Positions 21,001-32,400 of a stretch of 64,000 bases of DNA are shown here, in pieces; position 1 is the first letter of the stretch, and each line of letters begins with the position of its first letter. The notes beneath the pieces were generated by a model that did no database searches, was not told the DNA's origin, and saw only the letters and a list, made by a program, of their open reading frames with translations. This DNA comes from Eublepharis macularius (taxonomy: Eukaryota; Chordata; Lepidosauria; Squamata; Eublepharidae): the NCBI RefSeq assembly GCF_028583425.1, contig NC_072801.1, positions 62,325,766 to 62,389,765 on the forward strand, written 5' to 3'. A program made the position numbers and the translations under genes.

Positions 21001-23345
21001 ATAATGAACCTATTTAAACATGGGGTTTTTCCCTCTCTGCAAGGAAAAGCATCCTCCGCTGTGGGCTGGGAGCATGGGTTGAGGCCAGTACGTAGAAAGA
21101 AACAGGCAGCCTTCAGGGAAAGGAGAGCTGGATTTTCTAAGTGGTCAGTGAAGAGCTGGAAGTCGCCTGTTTTTTTCTGAGTCGCTAGAGAAATGGGCCC
21201 ATCTGTTGGGAGCTGAGCTACAGGGCAGTGACTGCATGCAAGCCATGGAGAACCTTGTATTTTGTACCGAGCTGCTTTTTACAGATCTGAGTTAAAGTTG
21301 CCAGCTGCCTGGGAAGGGATGCCATTTTCCTTTAATAGAGGCTAAATATGAAGAAATGGGCAATTACAGCTTTTCATGGCATGGTGCTGAATAACATCAC
21401 CTGATAATTGCCTGTAGATCAAATTGATATTAAAGGGACAACTAGAGGGACCAGTTTGAAAGTTGGCAAGCCATATCGGAGGCAGCAGCCCTGGACAGAT
21501 GCTGTCAAATTTCTGTTTTGTTGAAGTGGCAATACCTTTATCAGCTGAGTTCAGAAGAGGAAATGCCCCAGCAAGAAGTAAAAAAAAAAAAAACATTTGC
21601 CTCGAGAATCGCTTGGGACAACTCCACTTCTTTTAATTAGAGTAATGAAGAGTGAAGGAAAGCCCCCATGATCAAAATGGATGGTGAAGAGTAGTGCCTT
21701 TTGTGGTATGGGAGTGGTACGGTGGTAAAGGGGTGTGTAATATGTCATGCTCACCACTCTGGTGAGAATCTGCCACAAATCATGATGGGCTACTAGGAAG
21801 GGAGTTTCAAAGTGGTCACAGTATGGCTATAAACATTGCAGCTCTATGGGACATTGTGATGTGCACCACACTCTGATGGGGAGATTATTATAGCACTTTT
21901 TTGCCATGTTTCCCCTTTACTGGTAGATGGCATGATACACATATTTTAACACCTCCCTGGGTCACTAAAGTTGCCTTGGTATCCACTGATGGAAGCTGCT
22001 TGGAACATAACTTCCCTGTGCAGTTTGTTACACACAATGCCCTTTATTGAAAAATAAACACAGTACATAAATTTTAAACAATGTCCCCCTTTTAATAAAT
22101 TAACCCCTGCCACCCGCTCCCTAGTAAGTTAACCCTCTCCTTAAACAAGAAACCTAGAGTGAGAGAGGAAGAGTGTAATGGAAATGCATAAAAACCACCT
22201 CTAGAAGTTGTGTCAGCTTCCTACCTGTTAACCCTGCCCACCCCTCCAAAAAAACAAAAAGTGGAAGAATTTGCCAGGTAAATTTTAAAAGCATTCTTGG
22301 GGTAAGAACTGCTGAAAGAATCAGCTCTTCTCCAAGAAGTACAACCAGAAAACAGCCATATGTGCCACTGATGTTACAGTAACATTGAACCTGTACGTGT
22401 AGATCTTGGAACTCACAGCCTTCATCCTCGACTATTCAGCTACAGTCCTAAAGTTGGTTACCGGAAAGCTGGACCTTTTGCTTGCATGGGACTGACTCCT
22501 AAGGAAACCTGTTTAAGGTTAGATGTCAAGTTCACCCAAGGTCCTGTTGTTGGCTAAGAGTGCACCTGCACCTATGGACTTTATACTATTTTAGGTGTCA
22601 TGGCTTCTCCCAAAGGATCTTGGGACAACTTTGTAGTGTGCTGAAAATTCTCTGTAATGTAGCCCAGACGGGCTCCAAGTTGCCATTAGTCTGTGATTCA
22701 GAAAGTGGGAGCTTGGAGAGTTAGCAGGCGCAAGGATTCCTAGGTGGCCTGGGAGAGGGGAAATATTACAGGGGAGTGGACACCTGAGTTCATGCAGGGG
22801 GATACATTAAAATAGGAATGGGTTAGGAGCCAGGACTCCTGGCTTCTTTGGTAAGTAACCATCTTTCCAATGAATGTCGGGGGCGGGGGTGGCATGCAGG
22901 GTGTTCCCCCATTTCAACTCAGCAAGGTTATGTGCTGAGAGAAGTGGCTGAAGGTGAGTTTTATGAGGCTACAAACCTGGTTCTCCCTGGACAAAATTCA
23001 CCACTCCATCTTGACTATCTTTTCCCTTCTGTCTCTTGTTTCTTTGTGTGTCTGCTGCCGTTTCCTGTTTGCATACATGCCAGCTTTATAGCTGCCAAGT
23101 CTATATAGCCTGTACACCCACTGAAAAGTCCTGGATTGGAAAGGGAGCTACTGCAAACAGTGTGCAGTGGGGCTTGCAAAGAGGGGCACACACTTGTTTT
23201 ATGGTTGTACTTTTTAAAATTTGCACACTTAAAAGGCATGCACGCATGCACATACACAGATGGTTGGGGTGTCAGAATCCCCCCTTTCCATCAAACCACC
23301 CATGCATACATTCTCTCCATCTCTCTGCTTTCTCCTCCACTTCCC
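18020..23345. other. Intergenic, between UBE2S and visinin
   Basis: No coding exon is supported. A short tandem of three AGAAGGTGTTG units lies at about 19440-19495 and an A homopolymer at about 21579-21592. The rest is unremarkable and has no recognisable element ends. Confidence 0.5.
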
Positions 23346-23434
23346 CTATTTTTTCCTGGGCTCGTACTGGATGAGCTTCATTATTGCATCGTTCTTCATC
23401 ACCCCTGAAATAAATTCCTGTTCGGCAATTTTAT
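23346..23434 (-). CDS. Visinin exon 3
   Basis: The acceptor TTGCAG precedes 23434. It completes an Asp codon, then encodes KIAEQEFISGVMKNDAIMKL and IQYEPRKK, and ends at TAG (23346-23348). Confidence 0.94.
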
Positions 23435-26400
23435 CTGCAACAAAAATGAAAACAATTAATGGGAGCAGGTAGCTAAACAGACTAAAGAAGCAGTTTGACA
23501 ACCCCCTGAGCCTTGAGGGTAGGATCTGTCAAAACTGGGTGTTTGATTCCTGGGGGAAGAGGAGACTGCTGAGTATATGTATGGGCAAGTGAGAGAAATG
23601 GCATTCACTCCCTCTGGCTGAGGCCAAGTCTGTGTAGTTTGACCAATTTTGCAAAATACAAAGAACTTGCTGTGATGATGTTTAGCAGTAGGACAGCACT
23701 TCGGAGTATTCAGAACAGACATATATTGGCTCAGTTCAGGCATAATGCAAAGCCACAGTGAGCTTTCAGAAATTGCTCAGATTCTGGTTTGCATCAGCTA
23801 ATACTAGTTTCATCATCTTCGCTTTTCTTGGCAGAGACTCAGCTGCTATCTTGGCAGGCATTTGGGTTAGGACTGTGCCTGAGAACAAGAAATTGGAGGT
23901 GTGATGTGAGATTGGGATTGGGGGTGTGATGTGAAATTATCGTTAAGACTTAACTGTGGTTAGTAAATCAGTTTCAAGCTTCACAATTTCAATTTTGACA
24001 GGCCGTCACTAGCCATAGTTAGAAGAGCAAGTCCGGTAACACCTTTGAGACCAACTAGATTTTCAGGGTTAGAGCTGTCAAGAGTCGAAGCTCCCTTATC
24101 AGATAAGGTTGGTTTGACTCTTGAACACTCATACCCTGGAAAACTAGTCTCAAAGGTGCTACTGGACCTGAATCTTGCAACACAGCTGCCCCCCTGTAAC
24201 CATAGTTAGTGGAACAGCAGGATTTGAATCCAGGATTAGAGACCAACAAGAAGATTTTCATGGTATGAGATTTTGAGAGGCAGACTCTTTTCTTCAGAAC
24301 AACATTGTATCTGAAGAAGGGAGCTCTGACTCTTGAAAGCTCATACCGTGGAATATCTTGTTGGTCTCTAAGGTGACACTGAACTCAAGTCCTGCTGTTG
24401 TGCTGCAGACTAACATGGCTACCCACCTAAATGTAGTCAGTAGAGTGGCCTGTGTTTAGGAGGTTACGCTAACTGTAGTTAATTATACCACAATTTGCTG
24501 TGAAATCTGAACTGAGTGTCACATTTCTTACAGCAACCCTTTAACATAGGGTTGAAGTGTCCTTGTATTGTAGAGCAGGAGATCTGAAGAGGGGACACAG
24601 TTGAGTTGCTTGTGACCAGCAAGTTTTTATGTGGTTTTTTGCACCTCACTTTTCTCTCTAGGGGAAGTGTAACACAAATTGACTTACAATATTGCTTTCC
24701 CCCCCGTTTTATCTGTGAGATTAGGATTGCCAACCTTTTGGAGAAAAATAATGAATGCCCTGCCCCTTTAATACAGAGGCATAATGGGATGCTATTTATT
24801 CCCCTGTGATGGAAACCTTCCAGGGCCCATTTCCACATATTAAGCCTGGATCTTGGCTGATTCATCATTTGGATTTTAACTGACTAAACTGGCATGAAAT
24901 TGTATCTGAGTGAAACAATAGTTTTGAAGGGGAGAACACTTTCTCCATTTCAAGATGTATGTAGGCATCGTGCTAGAGAGGTGTTCCCTCCTGGAAGTGG
25001 CAGAAAGGAGGGGAATGGCTCTTCCCAGACGGAGCCTGCCACCTGCAGTTTTTAGAAATGCTTTTTTTAAAAAAATGTGTTCCTCCGTTAGTTGCGGGCT
25101 GTTTAGTTGATTCTTAATAAATTCACCCTAGCTGATGAACTGATTGAACAATGTGTCCCTTCAGCTGGATCCCATGGAACAGTCTTGCACCTGGGGAAGG
25201 TTCCTTGCATTGGAGGAAAAGTGCTTCTGTTAGCAGGATGAATCCATGGGATCCAACCCTAGCTATTAATCCATACAAATTTCCACTAGCCCACTGATTG
25301 CACAAGAGTGCTAGTGATTTGTAGCCCACTGAAGGCCTGAAAAGAGGGAAACAAACCTCACTTAACCCTCTTTCAGTTTTCAGTACTTCTCTGCTTAACC
25401 ACTTGAATCTCCCACTGAATGGTAATTATTTTTTAAAAAATCCATTTCTATGTACAGCACTGATCAAGTAAAAATATTCTTTTATTACACGAACGTAATG
25501 TGCAAGCTTTAGAGCTTCACAGGACTCTTCGTTGGTTGGAATGAGAAAGAAAGCAGGTTGTTGAGTATGTCTGTGAATTAGAAAGGGAGATTGCATGTAT
25601 AAGCTAGTTTATGGCACTGCTGAATTTGTAGTGTTCCTGATAAAGGATTTTGTACTCTGATGTATTCTTTCTTGATTGTTCTTCCCCAGAGGAAAAGAGA
25701 CAAGTGGCACAGGCCTTGAGGATCCCAGAAACTCTTCCCTTGCTTAAAAATAATAGCATTCTAATTCTGCAGGGAATGAAAGGTTCTTCTGTTTAGGAAA
25801 CAAGAACATGCACATCTGGAAAACTGAAAACGAGGCAAGTCACCTTCTGGGAAAGCGTACTGGAAGGAACTGTTCACATGGCTAGGGTAACACCATTATT
25901 TTTGAACTAAGAAGAATAAAGAAGTTGAATTAAATACCCCTCAATATGATAATCTAAGCCTTCATTTTGGCAAGAGAAGTTCCTACCCACCTGCCCCTTG
26001 ACTGCAAGATGCTAATGCCAGCAAACCATAAGAAATTTGTACACACCATCAAAGAGGTGTCAGGACTACAGTACTGAACTTTTGCCAGGGAGACTTGGTT
26101 TGATCTCCAGTAGGGCCATGAAGCTCGCTGGGTGACCTTGGGCCAGTGAGTCTAACCTGCCTCACAAGGTTGTTGTAAGAAGGAAAGGAGGAGAACCCCA
26201 TCTAAGTATGCCTTTGGGCGCTCATTTGTTCAAGAAAGGGTGGCACATACTTGAGAATGTATAGTTATAGAATGTATAAATATAGTATATAGTGGATACT
26301 TGTCATGAACTCTGAATCAATAAGATATGCAAAAAATGTCTTTTCCCCCACATCAGGTCAATAGATGGAAGAATAGGCAAGCTTGTACCACAAAGCTTTA

Positions 26401-29400
26401 CAGCATGTAAAGCTCCACTTACCCATTCTATCTGGTAGAAGAGTTTTGTATGACTCAGAGGCCTACCTTTTTTTAATGCCAATCAAGGTTGAATCAATAA
26501 ATAGTGACACAGGCCACCTTTCTTCCAAAATGGCATTCAAGGTGGCAGACAAAGGACTTGTAGGAGGTCTCCGCCACAGGCACTAACCAAACCTGCTTGG
26601 CTTCTGATGCCTTCCAATCATACTCTGAAATGATAAGGCAGAGGGGGGGGGCAATATAGCTCTCTGCTAGTTAGTGTATTTCTAGGGGCCAAATGCCATT
26701 TTTCATGTGTGGCCTCAGCATTAAAGGAATTTGAGGGGCATGTAGACGAGTGGTGTCAGGAGAAAGGGGAACATTTACCAGTCTCTCCCTTTTTGAAATA
26801 TGTCCACAGCTTGTCGGCCCGTTTCTGAGGGGTATTTTCATCTTCAGGCAGGCTCTTCTGCTCTTCCGGGGGAATCATCTTAAATATGGCCTGGCAGAAT
26901 CAAGAAAAACAAGCATGCAGTCAGAGAATAGTATCTTGAGAGTAGATTTTAATACATACAGCTTCTCATACTCTCTGCTTCTCAACTTTGCCATGTCCCC
27001 TTTCCAGAGAACTCCTGGCTCATATTTTCTTCAAATATGCGTTACCCCCATGGATAATATCTGAGAATTTCCATGCCCTGACTGGTTTTATTGGAAAGTC
27101 TTGTAGAAGGATGAGTGCTATTTTCTGCCCACCCTCACTTCCCCTCTGGCCCATCTGAGTACACCAGACCTGGCATCTAATCTCTGGTGATAAAATGATT
27201 TTGAAGCCCTGATGTTGTTTTCTTGGACATATTAGCACAAAATTGAAGCTAGTTTGCAGATACCAACTTTAGGAAAGGGTGAGGAAGGATGGTTGCTGAG
27301 GAACCATCAGAAGTGGGACAGGGAAGGGGCAATGAGGAGTGAAGGAAGATGAGGGCTTGTGGGTCCAAGGACTTCTGCCTGTGGAGTGTGTTTTTCTCTG
27401 TTCCTCTCTCCTGCAGCAGCCCAAAATGCTCCCAAATGCAAACAGGATGGGAGGGCATTTTGGCTTCGGCAGGAGTGGGGTGGCAGGGAAATCGTGCTCT
27501 TTGGGCCCAAATCCTACACAAACCTATGAACATAAGATAAGCCCTGTTGAATCAGCTCAGTAGTCTATTGAGCCCAGTATCGTGTCTCACACTGTGGCCA
27601 ACCTCCACTATAGAGGATAAGGCCTTCCCACAATGTTGCCTCCTAGCACCATTATATTGAGGTGCCTCTGAAAAGGGAGGTCCTATTTAGTCACCAGGGC
27701 TAGAAGCCATTAATATGTCTAACCCATCTTCTCTTGAGGCCATCACTACAATCACTGTCTGGCAGTGGATTTCACATTTTAATTACTTTTTAAATAAAGA
27801 AGTGTTTCTTTTTGTCTGTTCTGTACCTGTTGCCCATCAAGTTCATTGAGTGCCCCCAAATTCTGGTGTTATATGAGAAGGAACGATCGGAGAGAGAAAA
27901 GGCTCCCCGTATGCACTTTCTCTACCCCTTGCAAAAATTTATAAACCTCTATCACATGTCCTTTGCTAGGCTTTTTTCTAAACTAAAAAATCCCAGACTC
28001 TTCATTCTTTTGTCATAAGAAATGTACTCTAATGCCCTGATCATCTTCATAATCCTCTTTTGTACTTTTTTTAGCTTTGCAATATTCATCTTGACATACA
28101 GAAGCTAGAACTAAGGATTCCAAATGAAGTCACACCATGGCTCTGTACAAGGGCATGACAATATGTGACATCATATTCTCAAGCCCTTTCCTAATAATCC
28201 CCAACATAGAGTTCTTAGCCACTGCCACACACTGGGTTAACATTTTCATTCAGCTATCCACTATGACCCCAAGATCTCTTTCAATCTTGGTCTCAGAAAC
28301 TTTAGAACTTATCAGTGTATATTTAAACTTGGAAATTTTTTTTATTCCCATGCACATTGACTTACACTCACCCAATTCGGAAAGATCCTCTTCACAATTC
28401 ACTTTGGTTTTTACCAGCCTGAATCATTTAGTATCATCTGCAAACCTGGCCACTACACTACTTTGCCCCAATTCCAAATTGTTTATGAGTCAATTAAATA
28501 GACCTGGTTCCAAGCCAATGAATGCTTGCTGATAGGAGGGGAGGAAAAGGTACTGGGGTTCATCCTCTTCCAATGAAGTTTCCATTTTGTTTGCTCTTCC
28601 GTGTGATGGGACAGATTTTCACTTCCATCCTCACTTTTTCTGCTGGTGAGGTACCCTGAAGCTAAAGGGGCACACTCAGCCAGAGCCACTCACTCTCCTC
28701 TTCCACTTGGGGTCAATATTTTAGAGAACCCATTTCTAGTAGCTAAATAATACTTTCTGTGCTTCACTTGCTGGTTCATGGATAAGTCCACAGCCTCACT
28801 CCCCTGCCCCTGTCTGTAAAATAGGCTTACCAAGAACCTGTTATCACATATCTGTGCAAAGAAGATGGTTATGAATTTTGTATCCCGAATGAGTTACAGG
28901 AATTACTGTTATTTTAACTGAGTTGATGGGGTGGGGGTGAGGGAGGAAGGAGAATATAAAGTTAATCCAATGTGGAACTGGGGATGTGTGAGAATCTCAT
29001 CTCTCCCCCCACCCCTTCTTTCATTGAACAAAAATATAAGCTTCTAGCCCTCATGTTGCAGAAAATATTTCAGCTGTGGAGCCAGAGAAGGATATTTCCA
29101 GGCATTAGAGGTCATGGTTTATTTGCCTTGCAAAACTTACTGTCTCTTCCCTGGATGTTTTCCCCAAAAGTTTCTCTTGTAACCAACTTATTGCCGGTCT
29201 TCCCTGTCTTTTTCTCCTTCTGTGCCATCTGCTATGCCAATCCCTTGATCAGCAGAGGGAGGACTAGATTATGCAAAATAAGACATCTGTTCTTTTTCTG
29301 GGCATCTTGTTCCCCTCATTTAATCTATGGTTTTCAATTCTCTAGTTTTGTTCAGCCTCCAACTGATCTGTGAAATTGATCAGACAGTTGCTGTTATCTG

Positions 29401-32400
29401 CACTGTCCCATACTGGAGTACAAAGGCCAAAAACTACTGGCTAATGGTAAAATGAATCATCCAGCAGTCCCTGAGAAGCTAGACTGGGATGTTAACCTGT
29501 ATCCCCAGAATGCAGCTTTTCCTTCAGGCTCTGAGGAAAGATTAGTGGGGCATGTTAACAGGGTGTTGTTGTTGTAAATAAGCACTCCAGGAGAGATGTG
29601 GCAAGCAACATTTTGAGATCTCAGGTTGGAGAAACCTACAGGATGGCCCACAAAAACCACTTTTTGGCTGCTGCTTATTAATACTTAAGTGAGGCAAATG
29701 TGTCATTTTCCACCTGCTGAGCGATGTGGTCACTCACCACCTCCTGGCTCCTCTCGCAGCTCCGAAGATCTTTCAGGAGGAGGTCAGTTGCCGCCTTTGT
29801 GCATTCTTAATACATCAAAACTGGCTTTACTACTTGTAGCCGTGTGGGCCTGCCTGCCTGCCCGCCCGCCTGCCTGCCTTAAAGAGAGCAACTTGACCAG
29901 AGAGAGGCAAGATGTACAGGTCCTTTGGTGGTGGGAACGTATTAATGAGCAACAGAATCAAATTGCCTGTGGGAAAGATGGGTAATATTTCTGGGCTGGT
30001 AATATAACAGAATGGGGATGTATAACGGTTTTGTCCATTTAAAACGTTACGAATAATTTCCCATATTTTTTCATACAAATTTAAATTCTGATGGACAGCA
30101 GTAAATTTCACATGAATGTCAAAGCTAAGGATTATGTATCCAGTGTTGATTAATATCAATATAGTGCAACCTACCAATCAACCCAGTTTTACATAATTTT
30201 AGAGGTGAACCCATTGGATAAGTACAGTCATTGTATTCTGGTTAAATACATGTTATTTTCCTGCCCCTCCAGAGTGAACTCAGGGGAAATTCATTTTCCT
30301 GTTTGCAGTAATAATAATAATAGTAACAGAGTGCTGTTAGTAGAAGCCACTAGGCAGTGCTGATTGCCTAGAACCAGTCACTAACCCATTGCCCTAACAC
30401 AATTTTTAAACATTTAAAATAGATTCTTCTCTTAAATTAGGACAATTTATGTACAGCTAATTAAATAAATGTTCATAGAACACTTTAAAGATAAAATGGC
30501 AGTCCATCTGAAACATGGAGGAGGGCTAAGAATAAGGGAGTACTAAACCAAAGTTTGATCTGATGGTGACTAGTAAGTTTGTTGAATGGATTGCAAATGT
30601 CGGGGAAAACTAAATGCAAGGTGTATGAGAAAAAATGCAGTGGGCCCTTTATACACTTTAATTTGGTAGTAATCTCAGTTCAACAAATCAGGTAAGAAAC
30701 TCTCCCTTGGTATAGGGAAATATGAGTACAAACTTCCACAAACTGGGAAATTTTCTCGATTATCCTACATGCCTCATGCTACTGATGCAAAGGATGATGA
30801 GGCCATCTGACAGTTGCCAGGTTCAAAGATTGTTTGCCTATTTATTTAAACATATATCAATAAAGTTCCTTGAACTGCAAGGTACTGTATGCAATTTAAA
30901 AATAAAACATGCCCTACCTGTAGTCTTAAAACCTAGAGAGGATAAAAATTACAACTTTATGAGAACCAGCAATTATCTGAAGGTAAGAAATGATACCATC
31001 TGTGGTGCCTGAGAATATGCTGTTTCAAGCTCCGGTCTAGCTGGATAGATGCAGTGGAATTAAATGGTGAAATCCTAAAGAGATGAATAGACTGGACCAC
31101 TTCACATTTCATATGAGGACCTCAATGTTAAATACTCCATCTGTCAACCCTCCCCACCCAATCTTCCTGCAAGTAGAAAACTAGCATTCAAATACCTGGA
31201 GCGAGAGCTTTAAGTCAGTGAGCATTCAAAAAGTTCCACACCTGCCATATGAAGCAGTAATAGTAATAATAACAACGTGCTTATGTACTCCTCCTCTAGA
31301 TGAAATAGTGTCCCACACAGAGTGGTGAACAAAGTCAGTATTATGACTATCCCCACAATACAGTTGGAGAGCTGGGGCGGAGCAAAGTGGCTTACCCAAG
31401 GCCACCTGTTGAGCTCATGGCAGCCGTGAGATTCAAGTCAGCATAGTGCTTATTTGCAACCCAACCACTTCACCACTATAGTATACATCCTGGAAAGCAT
31501 CAGGCACACCTGGTGAAACAAAAATGAACAGGAATCTTGTTACATCTCTTCTTAGTCTTTAACGAACCTCAAGGCTCCTGTTTATTTTTGCTACAATTGA
31601 CTCCGTCTTGGTAATTATTAACATGGTGGAGCTTATCTCTTCTTGGAGATATTTTAAGTGATTTCCTTTGATTAGCATTATGAAGAAAAACGTTGAGAGC
31701 CCGAGGAGACTGGTCAAATCCCAGCTCCCCCTGGATTCCTGGGATGCTTGTGGGTCCAGATTTATTGTGTGGGCTCCTTGTACAGCACACCTGCTTCTTT
31801 TGTCATCTTACAACCAGCCTCTTGGTTTCAGAATGAGGTGTTTTGCAGTGAGACTGTCAGAGAATTTGGAATGGAGAGGCGATTTCTTGTAGTCTTTACG
31901 GGCAGGAAAAAAGGGAGATTCTGGACTCTGGAGAGCTGTCTATATGTCACTTGGTGGCTCTGTAGAAGTGGTTTCATTCTGGGCCATTTGAAAATGAAAG
32001 GCTTTCTGTATCCCTGTTTCTTCATCTACAGGAAAAAATTAACTAGTTCCGTTTTTACTGGTTACACAGCTGTTAGACACACAAGGTAGGAAAGAAGGTG
32101 GCAACTCTAATGGATTGCGGGGTGGGCAGGCTGAGTAGGAAACAGGCCTTCAGGTACTCCCAGAGGCAGGAATCCTAAAAATAAGTAGGCCTTATATATC
32201 AAGGGTGAAAGTATTCCTCCTGAGAGCCATGACTGAAGATGGTTTAGGTGGGGTAGCCATATTGGTCTGTGACAGAACAGCAGGATTGGAATCCAGTGGC
32301 ACCTTAGAGACGAACAAGATTGTCAGAGTATAAGATTCTGAGAGTCAGAGCTCTCTTCTTCAGACAACAGGAATAAAGATGGAGGAGTTTTTTGTCTCTA

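Noticed and set aside
29838-29880. Short repeat run considered as a CRISPR-like or regulatory array
   Set aside because: It is a plain CCTG microsatellite without spacers.
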